This document shows positions 47,989 to 58,500 of a stretch of DNA of 64,000 nt, piece by piece. Within the stretch, counting starts at the first letter, position 1. Every line of letters begins with the position of its first letter. The translations under genes were made by a program, and so were the position numbers. Below the pieces are notes generated by a model, which was not told the origin of the DNA, did not search any database, and saw only the letters and a program-made list of their open reading frames with translations. Origin of the DNA: Acidipila sp. EB88 (GTDB lineage Bacteria > Acidobacteriota > Terriglobia > Terriglobales > Acidobacteriaceae); contig NZ_QWEV01000005.1 in NCBI RefSeq assembly GCF_003858395.1, positions 1,426,001-1,490,000 on the forward strand, in the 5' to 3' direction.

Positions 47989-50379
47989 ATGGACGTTGAG
48001 CTGCGGCGGGCACGAGCCTCGTTCGGAGTGTTTCAAATGGATTTCAGCACCGGCGAAATTCGCAAGGCCGGGATGCGTGTCCGGCTCGCGGGCCAGCCGT
48101 TTCGACTTCTGGCCGCGCTGCTGGCCCGGCCGGGCGAAATCCTGAGCCGCGAAGAACTCCAGCATGAGATCTGGGGAGCGAACACCAACGTCGATTTCGA
48201 GCGTGGGATTGCAAGTGCCATCAACAAGGTGCGCGAAGCCCTGGGAGATTCCGCAGACCACCCGCTGTACATCGAGACACTTGCGCGCCGCGGGTACCGG
48301 TTTATCGCACCAGTCACCGTAGAGACTGATAATCCGCATGCCCCCGCAGCAGAACTGCGGCCCCGCGAACCCGTTGAAACCCTGAGCACACCCAAAACGG
48401 GATTGGACGCCTACCCCGGAGCCGGATTAGAGGTCGTCCCGGAGCCGATGAACGTTCCGGGAGAACACCGCCCGCTGGCAAGGGATACCACTCTCGACAT
48501 ACCAGAATGGTCCCGTGCGTCATCCGGCAGCCCGCTGACGTTCCCCGCGGCACCGGATGCAACGCTGCCCACCCGGGCTGCCGCACCCCGTCCTCTGCCG
48601 CGGTGGTTGGCACTTGCTGCTCTCGCGATCGCAGCGCTCTCGTCACTCGGAACCTACTTTGCCCTGCATGAGGCACAACCCGTCACACCGGCGCGTATTG
48701 AACAGCTTACGAATGACGGCAGCATCTACGCGGGGCCGCCAAACGCCGAGACCATCCTTACGCTTGAGACGGACGGTCCACGCATTTATGCGCCGACCCT
48801 GGTTGACGGTCGATCACAGATCACGTCCCTTGATACCGGAGGCTCCCAGATGGAGCCGGTGAAGATGCCGGATGAACTCGGTGCGGGCGTTCTCACGGAT
48901 ATTTCGCATGATGGCTCGGAACTGCTGGTGCGCAATCTTCGCAACCGCGCCGCGGAGCAACCCCTCTGGGTGGTGCCCACCTCGGGCGCCGGGGCTATCC
49001 GGATAGGTGAAGTGCTGGCGCATGACGCCGTCTGGATGCCGGGTGAGAACAATAGCATCCTGTATGCAGCCGGCGACGAACTCAGCGTGCTGTCACTGGG
49101 AACCGAAACGGCTTCGCCCTATGCTTCGCTGCCAGGGCGCGCCTTCTGGCTCCGGTGGTCTCCGGACGGCAGAACGCTGCGTTTCACGCTGCTCGACCCC
49201 GTAACCCACACATCATCCTTGTGGGAACTCGACGCGGCTGACCGACACCCCAGACCTCTCCGGTTTCCGGGGCTGGAGAAGGCGTCGTTGTGCTGCGGAT
49301 CGTGGACACCTTCCGGCGATCTGTTTGTCTTTCAGGCCTCCGATGCGCGCAGCAGCAACCTGTGGGCAGAGCGCGGCGTCGGGGCGCATGATGCGCCGAT
49401 CCAGCTGACGAACGGGCCCTTGCGCTTTGCCTCACCGCTGCCGGGCCGGGAATCGCGTACGGTGTACGCCTTTGGCAGCTCCGAACCAAGCGGGGCACGC
49501 ATTTTGGACAGGCAGAAGAACATGTTTGTGCCCGCACCGCATTTTTTGTCGCAGGCACAGCGTGTGAGCTACTCCAGGGATGGTGCATGGGTGGCCTGGA
49601 CCGATGTGAGCGGCCGCTTGTGGCGCGCCCGGAGCAGCGATGGATCAGGCCTGCTGCGGCTGACAGGCGATGATTTTGAGGTGTACCTGGCGCGGTGGTC
49701 GCCCGATGGGCAGGAGCTTCTGCTGATGGCGCGGAAGCCTGGAGAAACCTGGAAGGTAGAAGAAGTACGCGCTGAAGGAGGCGCCGTTCATACAGTCCTG
49801 AGCGACAACCGGAACCTTGCCGACCCTGACTGGTCGGCGGATGGGCAGCACATTGTTTTCGGTCGTGAAGCCGATCTGATGGGCAAAGAGAATGGTGCGC
49901 AGGATATTGAGGTTCTCGATCTCAGGACACAGAAGATCTCCGCCATTCCCGGATCACAGGACCTCTTCAGTCCAAGATGGTCGCCTGACGGTCGGTTCAT
50001 CGCGGCCCTCTCACGGGACCAGACGCGACTCGCGGTCTTTGACTGTGCAACCCACACCTGGAGAACGCTCTTTACCGGAGGAGCTGCTGACCCGGTGTGG
50101 AGCACCGACAGCACTGCTTTGTACTTCCATGCATTTGAGCGGGCAGATTCAGCAATCATGCGTGTGTCCTTGCAAGAGGTGGGCCAGCCAGCGCATGGAA
50201 AGACGAGTCCCGAGTCTGCACCCGTCCCGGCTCAGCCCGTTGCGGATCTCTTCAAGGTGGGGCTTCCGTCGATCGACAATTTCTTCTTCAGCGGGTTAAC
50301 GCCGGGCAACCTGCCGCTCATCAAGCCCCGGGTTGGTACAGGCAATCTCTACGCCATCACATTGCCCGCGAGCCGATAG
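47989..50379 (+). CDS. Winged-helix DNA-binding protein with membrane span and TolB-type propeller
   Basis: The 796-residue protein is a one-component CadC-like regulator. Residues about 10-110 form an OmpR/PhoB-type winged helix (QPFRLLAALLARPGEILSRE, RGIASAINKVREALGD, ETLARRGYRFIAPV). A single membrane span follows at about 203-223 (WLALAALAIAALSSLGTYFAL), then a periplasmic part with PD40 beta-propeller repeats, for example WSPDGQELLL, WSADGQHIVF and WSPDGRFIAAL. The ATG at 47989 follows AGGGA. Its position, divergent from the receptor with a 242-base gap, suggests it controls the glucan locus. Confidence 0.88.
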   Translation: MDVELRRARASFGVFQMDFSTGEIRKAGMRVRLAGQPFRLLAALLARPGEILSREELQHEIWGANTNVDFERGIASAINKVREALGDSADHPLYIETLARRGYRFIAPVTVETDNPHAPAAELRPREPVETLSTPKTGLDAYPGAGLEVVPEPMNVPGEHRPLARDTTLDIPEWSRASSGSPLTFPAAPDATLPTRAAAPRPLPRWLALAALAIAALSSLGTYFALHEAQPVTPARIEQLTNDGSIYAGPPNAETILTLETDGPRIYAPTLVDGRSQITSLDTGGSQMEPVKMPDELGAGVLTDISHDGSELLVRNLRNRAAEQPLWVVPTSGAGAIRIGEVLAHDAVWMPGENNSILYAAGDELSVLSLGTETASPYASLPGRAFWLRWSPDGRTLRFTLLDPVTHTSSLWELDAADRHPRPLRFPGLEKASLCCGSWTPSGDLFVFQASDARSSNLWAERGVGAHDAPIQLTNGPLRFASPLPGRESRTVYAFGSSEPSGARILDRQKNMFVPAPHFLSQAQRVSYSRDGAWVAWTDVSGRLWRARSSDGSGLLRLTGDDFEVYLARWSPDGQELLLMARKPGETWKVEEVRAEGGAVHTVLSDNRNLADPDWSADGQHIVFGREADLMGKENGAQDIEVLDLRTQKISAIPGSQDLFSPRWSPDGRFIAALSRDQTRLAVFDCATHTWRTLFTGGAADPVWSTDSTALYFHAFERADSAIMRVSLQEVGQPAHGKTSPESAPVPAQPVADLFKVGLPSIDNFFFSGLTPGNLPLIKPRVGTGNLYAITLPASR

Positions 50380-50881
50380 CGCCATTCCAAGGCTCTGCCG
50401 CCTTTCGCGCGGATGCAGAACTCGATTTCCGATAGCAAGTGAGTCCGGGACGCGATGCTGGACGCTCAGGCTTGACCGCGTGCTCTTTGCGCCGTTGTCA
50501 TTCCGCCAAAGACGCGCTGGGCGAAGCAGTGCGGCCTTCCTGCTCCAGCCTCAGCCCCGCCCGCTCGGCCGCCGTGGTGACCACCGGAAGTGAAGCGCCG
50601 TTATGGCATATTGAGCGATCTGAAATGATTTTCCGGGTTACTATTGCGAGCGAAAGCTCCTTCAGCCTACCGACACCGGAAGTATGTTGGCTAAGTAACA
50701 GCGGCAGACGCATAATCTTCCACGTCTGTTAGCTGCGAGAACCCGCCGCACCGTATCGCAGGATGAAGGCCAGGAACAGATATTGCCAAGGCTTCCATTT
50801 ATCATCTAGTAACAAGCACGCTCACCGCCAAGCCAACAGAAAGACCGTTTCTGGTGTGGGTTGTGGAAAGAGGACAGCAGC
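50380..50881. other. Intergenic region
   Basis: About 500 bases before the bicupin gene. I see no gene, hairpin or repeat that can be supported. Frames such as 50498-50713 are short and lack coding features. AT-rich segments near 50630-50710 and 50790-50820 may hold the bicupin promoter. Confidence 0.4.
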
Positions 50882-52138
50882 ATGGAAGAGCAGAACAGCA
50901 ACGACGGTCTGAGCCGGCGTCGATTCCTGGAGCGTAGCTCCGCTTTGTTGGCCGCTGCAGCAAGCCTGCCGTTGGTGGCAGCCGCACAGCAGTCTGCGGA
51001 TAAAAACGGCGACACGCACACCGGCGTAAACGAGCGTCAGCCCGGGCCTGACACCAAGGCACTCGACGCGATGGAGATGGACTCGGCATATCCGCCGATG
51101 ACGGACTCGGGCGGTCAGCCTCCGTTCAAGTACCCGTTCTCGTTTGCGCACAAGCGCATTGAAGAAGGCGGGTGGACGCGCCAGGTCACGGTGCGCGATC
51201 TGCCGATCTCGAAGAAGATGGCCGGCGTAGAGATGCGCCTGGTCTCGGGCGGCATTCGCGAGCTGCACTGGCACGTAGGTGCGGAATGGGCCTTTATGAC
51301 GGCCGGCAGCGCACGCATCACCGCTGTGGACCAGCAGGGCCGCGCATTTGTGGAAGACGTGAACGAGGGCGATCTCTGGATCTTCCCCGGCGGCATTCCA
51401 CACTCCATCCAGGGTCTCGGCCCCGATGGCTGCCAGTTCCTGCTGGCGTTCGACGATGGCAACTTCAACGAGTTTGAAACCTTCCTGCTCACCGACTGGC
51501 TCCACCACACGCCCAAGAGCGTGCTGGCGAAGAACTTCGCAACCACGGAAGAAACATTTGCCAATGTGCCGAAGCGTGAACTCTTCATCTTCCAGCGCGA
51601 CCTGCCTCGGCCGCTCGCTGAGGAAAAGAAGCAGGTCTATGCACAGACCGGGCCCGTGCCGAACAGCTTCGCGTTCTTCACCGGCAAGATGCAGCCCACC
51701 AAGGTCACGGCAGGCGGCAGCGTCAAGATCGTCGATCGCAAGAACTTCCCGGCCAGCAATATCGCGGCGGCCATCGTGACGCTCAAGCCCGGCGGCCTGC
51801 GTGAGCTGCACTGGCACCCCAACGAAGACGAGTGGCAGTACTACGTCAAGGGCACGGGCCGCATGACGGTGTTTGCCGCCGGTGGTCACGCACGCACCAT
51901 GGACTTCCACGCGGGCGACGTCGGCTACATCGACAAGTCGGCTCCGCACTACATCGAGAACACCGGCGATACGGACCTGGTCTTCCTGGAGATCTTCCCG
52001 ACGCCCGAGTACCAGGACATCTCGCTTGGCGAGTGGCTCGCGCACACGCCTTCGCGGCTGGTGAATGAGCACCTCGGCACAGGCGAAGAGTTCCTCGGCA
52101 AGATCAACAAGAAGGAAGCCGTGATCACGCCCGAGTAA
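50882..52138 (+). CDS. Tat-exported bicupin, oxalate decarboxylase family
   Basis: The 418-residue protein has a Tat signal (SRRRFLERSS, AAAASLPLVAAAQ) and two cupin domains with Mn ligands. Cupin 1 has HWHVGAE (H129, H131, E135) and GGIPHS (H174); cupin 2 has HWHPNEDE (H310, H312, E317) and APHYIE (H356). The catalytic lid, SENST in B. subtilis OxdC, reads N196-E197-F198-E199-T200, so the key Glu is kept but three of its neighbours differ. A second conserved acid is LEIF (E370). The likely reaction is oxalate to formate plus CO2, but substrate is unproven. Confidence 0.87.
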   Translation: MEEQNSNDGLSRRRFLERSSALLAAAASLPLVAAAQQSADKNGDTHTGVNERQPGPDTKALDAMEMDSAYPPMTDSGGQPPFKYPFSFAHKRIEEGGWTRQVTVRDLPISKKMAGVEMRLVSGGIRELHWHVGAEWAFMTAGSARITAVDQQGRAFVEDVNEGDLWIFPGGIPHSIQGLGPDGCQFLLAFDDGNFNEFETFLLTDWLHHTPKSVLAKNFATTEETFANVPKRELFIFQRDLPRPLAEEKKQVYAQTGPVPNSFAFFTGKMQPTKVTAGGSVKIVDRKNFPASNIAAAIVTLKPGGLRELHWHPNEDEWQYYVKGTGRMTVFAAGGHARTMDFHAGDVGYIDKSAPHYIENTGDTDLVFLEIFPTPEYQDISLGEWLAHTPSRLVNEHLGTGEEFLGKINKKEAVITPE

Positions 52139-52161
52139 GTGCTGCCGCAACACGCTGTGAA

Positions 52162-52192
52162 GAAAGGAGTCTGCCGCAGGCCGGCTCCTTTC
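52162..52192 (+). terminator. Terminator-like hairpin after the bicupin gene
   Basis: GAAAGGAG and CTCCTTTC make an 8-bp stem, with CACTTTTCC following. The T-run is short, so read-through to the porin gene 28 bases on is possible. Confidence 0.45.
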
Positions 52193-52220
52193 ACTTTTCC
52201 TGATTCCGAAAGGTTCCCCC

Positions 52221-53570
52221 ATGCCCTCGATGTTGCGTTGTGCGACTGCCATGCTTGCCTTGCTCGCCGCACTGCCGGCGCTTGCGCAGCGCGAGATGTA
52301 CCCAAAGAAAGAAGGCGTGCCGCAGCCGCTGCAGTGGCACACGCTGCCCAGCTGGATGTCGATCGACATGGAGCTGCGGGGCCGTCTCGAAGACCAGACC
52401 GCGTTGAACTACGTCAACGACAAAGAACGCATGTATGTGCTGACCCGCGCACGCGGCGGCCTCACGGTGCGGCCGCTTTCCTGGCTCACCGGCTACCTGC
52501 AGTTCCAGGACACGCATGCACTTGGCTTGCCCCTGCGCGACGTTGCGGCCAACCAACGCGATGTGTTTGATCTGCGCCAGGGCTATCTCAACTTCCACTA
52601 CAAGCCTTTGCAGTTCATCGCCGGGCGGCAGGAGTTGAAGTTCGGCGACGAGCGCGTGGTGGGTATCAGCGACTGGACCAACAACAGCCGCACCTGGGAT
52701 GGCTTCAACCTGCGCGTCGGCGACAAGAACCGCGTCGACATCTTCAGCACCTCGGTCGTGACTGTGCACCCAACCAGCCTCGACACGCATGGGGCGGGGC
52801 TCACCTTCCACGGAGTGGAAGCAAACCTCACCACGGTGGTCCCCAAGACCACGATCGCCCCCTTCGTGCTGGTGCGTGCCGTGCCCCGCGTGACCAGCCA
52901 GCAGAAGATCGCCGGCACCGAGACCGAGGTGACTTTCGGCAGCTACTATGAGACCAAGCTGCCTTTCGGCTTTGACTCCTCCGGCACCGGCGACCTGCAG
53001 CGCGGCAGCTACAGCAACGACTCGATCCATGCCGGAGCCGCGATCATCCGCGGCGGCTACGCGATCGGTACCGTGCCGCTCAAGCCGCACATCGAGGGCG
53101 AGTACGACTACGCCACCGGCAACCCTCACACCAATGCCCAGCGCATCGGCACCTACGACCAGCAATACCCCTCCAATCACAATGCCTTCGGCCTGGTTGA
53201 CCTGTTCGGCTTCCAGAACATCAAGCAGGACCGGCTCAACTTTTCGCTCGCGCCCTCAACCAACTTCCTGCTGCTCTTCCAGGGCAGTTCGCTGCACGTG
53301 GCCTCCACGCGCGACGGCGTGTACAGCAGCAGCGCGGCCAGCGTTGTAACGGCACCCACCGCCGGCTTCGCGCACGACGGCATCGGCAGCGAATTCGACG
53401 CCTCGGCGAAGTACATCTTCCATAAGTCGCTCGTGACCAACGTCGGCCTGGGTCACTTCTTCCCCGGCTACGTGATGACCAGCACCAGCCACCGCGCGCC
53501 GCTGACGCTTGCCTACTTCCAGCTGACTTACCGCTTCAAGGTCGACAAGGATGCGGCCACCGCGAAGTAG
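52221..53570 (+). CDS. Alginate-export-type outer-membrane porin
   Basis: The 449-residue protein has a Sec signal peptide (MLALLAALPALA) and matches the Alginate_exp family of 18-strand barrels: a segment MSIDMELRGRLEDQTALNYV at the N-terminus, then DLRQGYLNFHY, IAGRQELKFGDERVVG, and TWDGFNLRVG. It ends in a short hydrophilic stretch. The role would be passage of an anionic solute. The ATG follows GAAAGG. It lies directly after the bicupin gene, so it may admit that enzyme's substrate, but this is inference. Confidence 0.85.
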   Translation: MPSMLRCATAMLALLAALPALAQREMYPKKEGVPQPLQWHTLPSWMSIDMELRGRLEDQTALNYVNDKERMYVLTRARGGLTVRPLSWLTGYLQFQDTHALGLPLRDVAANQRDVFDLRQGYLNFHYKPLQFIAGRQELKFGDERVVGISDWTNNSRTWDGFNLRVGDKNRVDIFSTSVVTVHPTSLDTHGAGLTFHGVEANLTTVVPKTTIAPFVLVRAVPRVTSQQKIAGTETEVTFGSYYETKLPFGFDSSGTGDLQRGSYSNDSIHAGAAIIRGGYAIGTVPLKPHIEGEYDYATGNPHTNAQRIGTYDQQYPSNHNAFGLVDLFGFQNIKQDRLNFSLAPSTNFLLLFQGSSLHVASTRDGVYSSSAASVVTAPTAGFAHDGIGSEFDASAKYIFHKSLVTNVGLGHFFPGYVMTSTSHRAPLTLAYFQLTYRFKVDKDAATAK

Positions 53571-53630
53571 CGTCATTGCGTCCATGCATAGTTTGGGTGC
53601 GGCAAACAGATTGAGGCAGCGCTCCCCTGG

Positions 53631-53652
53631 CAAGAGGCAGCGCTGCCTCTTG
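53631..53652 (+). terminator. Palindromic terminator after the porin gene
   Basis: CAAGAGGCAGC and GCTGCCTCTTG are perfect complements with no spacer, and CTTTTG follows. It ends the bicupin-porin unit. Confidence 0.7.
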
Positions 53653-53731
53653 CTTTTGTACGATCCGCATCGGATCTTCCAGCGAGGGCTCGCGCTCCGT
53701 TAAACTACAAGCTCTGCCTACGAGCCGCCGC

Positions 53732-54508
53732 ATGCCAGCCGAGATCATCCTCCAGCCAACGCCCGCTGTACTCCTGCACAAGCGCGCGCACCTTGCCACC
53801 GTTCGCACCACGCTTGCTGAACGCGAGGCGGAGCTTGCCCAGTTGCGCGCCCAGCTCACCTCGTTCGAAGGCAGGTATCTGCGCCAGGTAGGCGTGCTCT
53901 ATGCAGAGCTCGACGAACTGGAAGCCCGCATTGCCGAGCGCGAGGTCGATCTGTACGAGTCAGAATCCGCCCGGCAACATGCGAAGGAGGTCCGCCAGCG
54001 CGCGCAGGAAACGCATGACGCTGCCTTTGGCCACGCGATCGAAGCCGAGGAGTTCGATCCACCGCCTAGCCTCAAGACCCTCTTCCGCGATGTTGCCAAG
54101 CGCATCCATCCTGACTTTGCGCGTGACGACGCCGAGCGCACGTACTTTACGCTGCTGATGGCGCGCGCCAACCAGGCCTACCGACGGGGCGACGCCGACG
54201 CCCTGCAGGCATTGCTGGACGATTACCGCGAGATCAACGCCACGATCGCCGGCGAAGGCACTGAAGCCGAGCTTGTGCGGCTCACGCGCCAGGTACAGCA
54301 CGCGGAGCGCGACATCCACAATCTTGAAGCCGAGCGGCACACACTGCTTGCCGGCGAGATCGCCCAGCTGCACCTCGACGCCGAGGCCGCCGCCCGCGAG
54401 CATCGCGACCTGCTTATCGAGCTGGCTGCCAACCTGCGCGAGCAGATCGCCGACGCCCAGCATCGCTTCGAACGCATTGACCGCCAGATCCGTGCCCATG
54501 GCCGATAA
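53732..54508 (+). CDS. J-domain-like protein with flanking coiled coils
   Basis: The 258-residue soluble protein has a long coiled coil (about residues 15-100), a J-domain-like core at about 112-170 (SLKTLFRDVAKRIHPDFARD, with the HPD tripeptide at 126-128, then RANQAYRRGD), and a second coiled coil (about 175-255). HPD is the residue set that stimulates DnaK ATPase, so a co-chaperone role is likely. There is no G/F or zinc region, so it is not a classical DnaJ. The Sel1-repeat gene starts inside its last codons (11-base overlap), which implies coupling. Confidence 0.8.
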   Translation: MPAEIILQPTPAVLLHKRAHLATVRTTLAEREAELAQLRAQLTSFEGRYLRQVGVLYAELDELEARIAEREVDLYESESARQHAKEVRQRAQETHDAAFGHAIEAEEFDPPPSLKTLFRDVAKRIHPDFARDDAERTYFTLLMARANQAYRRGDADALQALLDDYREINATIAGEGTEAELVRLTRQVQHAERDIHNLEAERHTLLAGEIAQLHLDAEAAAREHRDLLIELAANLREQIADAQHRFERIDRQIRAHGR

Positions 54509-55298
54509 CTCCGAGTCGAACACCACGCCGGGCCTGCAGCATGTCGCCACGGGTGCGGGGCTTTCGCTGCACTCCGCGCGCTCCGGCATCTTTGCGCGCG
54601 GGCGTCGCGATGCTGCCAGTGCCGCGGCAAACGCGCACTACGCACAGGCCGCGGCCCTGTACAACGCCGGTAGCTTCGCCGAAGCCGCGGCAAGCTTTGC
54701 GCTCGCTGCCGGAGACGGCCACGCCGAGTCGCAGTACCTGCTCAGCACCCTGTACGACCAGGGCAAGGGCGTGCCGCAGGACGATGCCCAGGCTGCCCAC
54801 TGGGAGCGCAAGGCCGCCGAGCAGGCACATGCTTACGCACAGGCCAACTTGAGCTTTCGCTACTACGCAGCCGGCGACTACGCGGAGGCCTTTGCGTGGT
54901 GCCAGCGCGCCGCATACAGCCAGCTTGCCTGGGCCCAGTACAACCTTGGCCTTATGTACCGCAAGGGCGAAGGCGTTGCGCAGAGCGACGTGGAAGCAGC
55001 GCACTGGTACCGCCTGGCTGCCCACCAGAACTTCCCGGAGGCCCAGCAGAAGCTCGCGGACCTGTACTACTTTGGCCAGGGCGTAGCGCGCAGCTACACC
55101 GAGGCAGCTGCCTGGTATCGCAAGGCAGCCGAGCACGGCAACGCCGAGGCACAGTTCCAGCTCGGCTATCTTTACGCGATCGGCCAGGGCGTTGAGCCGG
55201 ACTACACCCAGTCGCGCCACTGGACCCGGCAGGCTGCGCTGCAGGGCCATGAGCAGGCAGTGCGTGAGCTTCGACGTCGCCAGTACCGCGACCCCTGA
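54498..55298 (+). CDS. Sel1-repeat protein
   Basis: The 266-residue protein has five to six Sel1-like (TPR-related) repeats of 36 residues from about residue 45 on, with the motif AxxWYRKAAEHGNAEAQFQLGYLYxxGQGV repeated in variant form. Such helical repeats form a protein-binding scaffold. There is no signal peptide. The ATG lies inside the last 11 bases of the J-domain gene, so the two are likely translated together and may act in one complex; this is inference. Confidence 0.85.
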   Translation: MADNSESNTTPGLQHVATGAGLSLHSARSGIFARGRRDAASAAANAHYAQAAALYNAGSFAEAAASFALAAGDGHAESQYLLSTLYDQGKGVPQDDAQAAHWERKAAEQAHAYAQANLSFRYYAAGDYAEAFAWCQRAAYSQLAWAQYNLGLMYRKGEGVAQSDVEAAHWYRLAAHQNFPEAQQKLADLYYFGQGVARSYTEAAAWYRKAAEHGNAEAQFQLGYLYAIGQGVEPDYTQSRHWTRQAALQGHEQAVRELRRRQYRDP

Positions 55299-55453
55299 AC
55301 GACAGCTTCGCGCGAACCCTCTCGCACAGAAGCACAGAAGCACTGCGGCAGCGTTGCGAAATGAGCGATTGCAGCCACTGTTGTGCGCGCTGCGTCAAGA
55401 GCACCCTGCGCACAGGTACGCCGCGCGTGTACCATTCCTTTCCTCTCCAAAAC

Positions 55454-55487
55454 AAAGTGGCCGCACCTGTCGCAGGGCGGCCGCTTT
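55454..55487. terminator. Bidirectional terminator
   Basis: AAAGTGGCCGC and GCGGCCGCTTT pair with one G-T wobble, with an inner CCTG/CAGG stem and TCG loop. The T-rich ends on both sides suit the convergent Sel1 and GH38 genes. Confidence 0.75.
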
Positions 55488-55511
55488 TGTCTTGCAGCAG
55501 AAGAGCCCTTC

Positions 55512-58500
55512 TTAGTGCGCGTACTCGACCTTGAGCGACAGGATCTCGTACGGGTGAATGGACACACTGGCAACGCCCGCGCTGACCGGCACCGCAGCGC
55601 CACTCTCGTTCTCCATCAGGTTGGTGATGGAAGCGCCAGTGGCACCGGGCGGCAGCGTCACATGCACCTGCGCAGCCTTGCCCGCGGACTCGTACATACG
55701 CACGATCAGCGCGTTGCTGTCCTCGGCCTTCTTGATCGCGGTGACGATCACGTCGGCTGAATCCACAGACGCGTAGCTATGCGTGGCTGCCATGCTGCCC
55801 GTGTGTGGCGCTACCTGCGTCGCCATCAACGGATAGTTCATGTTGTAGCCATGCTCGACCGTTGCCGCTTGCTTCCAGTCGCCTGCGTGCGGATACAGCG
55901 CATACGAGAAGTGCTGCATGCCCTGGTCTGCCTCAGCGTCCGGCGACGTGGGCGAACGCAGCAGCGTAAGCCGCAGAAGGTTGCCCACGCCGTCGTAGCC
56001 ATACTTGGAGTTGTTCAGCAGGCTGAAGCCATGCTTCCCATCGCCTTCATCGGCCCAGCGTAACGCCGGCACCTCGAAGCGCGCTTTCTCGAAGCTGTTG
56101 TTACGCGTCGTGGGTCGCTCGATCGAGCCGTACGGAATTTCGTACGTCGCGTGATCGCTCGTAGCCGCCAGCGGGAACGCTGCCTTGAGCAGGATGTGCC
56201 GCTCGCGCCAGTCCACGTCCGTCGTCACCAGCGCGTGGTCCGCACCGGCATACAACGCGATCTCCTGCGTAAAGCTCGAGGCCTGCCACTTACGCTTCAC
56301 ACGAATCACCGCGCGCATAGGCGAGTGCTCTACGAGTTCCACCGAGTCCACGTTGTGGATCAGCGTCGGCGCCACATCGTAGGTGCCGGGGTCGATATTC
56401 CACGCATCGTAGTCCTTCGGCTTATCGGTGAACGCCTGCAACTCGTTGCCGCAGCCACCAGGCGCAAATGTTTCGAACTGCGCCTTCTTGTCAAACAGGC
56501 TCGTGATGCAGCCCGTCGCCTTGTCGACGCGCACACGCACCGCGTCGTTCTCGATCGTGAGCCCATCGGCTTTCATATCGCTTGCGAAGTCGCGCTTGCC
56601 GGGCACCACGTGCAGCACCGTGTATCCAAGCGAAGGCACTCCCTCGGCGCGTGCCAGCAACCGGAAGCCATTCGTCTTGGCATCACTGGCGATTATCTGC
56701 GACGGCACCACGTGTCCATCCGCATCGACAACAGACACGTCACTCGTCGCCTCGGGCATCTGCACATCCAGGCTGACGACCTCCGAGCGCTTCCAGGCGA
56801 GCGGGTTCCACACCAGCACCGGCACACCCTGCTTGCCGCGCGTATCCACCTGCGCATCCAGCGTCTTCAAAGAGGCCTCGGCGATCTCGCCTGTTTCCTG
56901 GCGGACCGTGTCGAACTCTTTTTGCGCATCGCGATAGATCACGCCAATACCCGAACCCGCGGCGAGGTCGTGGAAGTCATTGAACGTAATCTTCTTCCAC
57001 GCATCGGTAAACGTGTCGGTGGGGTACGTACTGCCGCCAAGCCATGCCAGCGAAGCAAACTTCTCCGCGTCGAGGGTTTCGATCTCGCTGTTGCGCATGT
57101 TCTCTTTGTGCTTGGCCTGCGTGGTGTAAATCCCGCGGTGGTACTCCAGGTACAACTCGTCATTCCACGTCGGAATGTTGATCGCGCCAGCCGCAGGAGC
57201 AGCAGGATAGGTATAGCCGGCGCCCTGTCCAAGCGCAGCGTAGTTCCACGTTTTGGAGTCGGCGGCAATCATCGGGCGCACCTGCTTGAAGTAGCTGTCC
57301 GCCGTGCCAAACTCCATCTTCGGCGCGATAGCTTCTGGCTTTGCCCAATGCATGCCCTGGTCGAGCATGGCGCGCGTGGGTCCTCCACCATGGTCGCCCA
57401 CACCATACAGGTCCAGCATGCTGGGCAGCCCTGGCGCCTGCTTGCGGGCCGTGGCAAAGTCCGTCGAAAGACGCAGCGGCTCCAGCGACTGGTTGCCATA
57501 GCCATGCGGGAAGTACGTCAGCACCTTGCTGCCATCGGGCGACTGCCACCAGAAGAGTTTGAACGGCAACTGGTTGGTGTCGTTCCACTCCATCTTCTGC
57601 GTCACAAATGTGTCGATGCCCGACTTCTTATAGATCTGCGGCAACTGCCAGTTATAGCCAAACGAATCCGGATTCCACCCGATATGCACGTCCACGCCGT
57701 ACTGCTTCATATAGAAGCGCTTACCGATCAGGATCGAGCGCACCAGCGACTCGCCGTCCGGCAGGTTCAGGTCAGGCTCAACCCACATGCCGCCGACGAT
57801 CTCCCAGCGGCCGGCCTTGATCTCCTGCTTGATCTGGTCGTTCAACTCAGGATACTTTTCCGCGATCCACTCGTTGTACTGTGCGGCTGACTGCGTGTAG
57901 GTGTACTGCGGGTACTCGTTGAGCAACTGCGCCGCGGTGCCGAAGGTGCGCCGCACCACGTCCACGGTCTCGGTCGCCGGCCACAGCCATGCTGCATCGA
58001 TATGCGAGTTGCCAACCTCGTGGAACGTCGCCTGCTGCAGCATCGGGCGCAGCGCGGCAAGCGTCTGCGAAGCCGTACGCAGCGAAGCATCGAAACGATC
58101 CTGCCCCGCGCCTGTGACAGCGTCTGCCGATGCATCGAGCGCATGCACGTCGATCGCGCTGAGTGCCTTGTCCACTACCTTACGATCGGCAGCCGGATCC
58201 TTCGAAAGCGTCGGGATCAATGCGAGTGCCGACAACGCCTCGTCGCGCAGGTCGCCGGGGCTTGGCCTGTTCTCGGCGTACTCCACGTGCAGCCGCGCAT
58301 TAACAAATTTCTTCGGCCCGTCCGTCTGCAGCAGCTTCACCGCCACAAGGATGCGTTCGCCCGGCTTGGCGTGGTCGAACAACACCACAGGTTCCAGGTC
58401 AGCGCCCAGCGCCACCCGCCGTCCGTTGAAGTAAACAATCTGCGTCACGTCGCGCTCGGCGTCTGCCTCGAAGCGGAACGAGATCACGGTGCCCGCCGGG

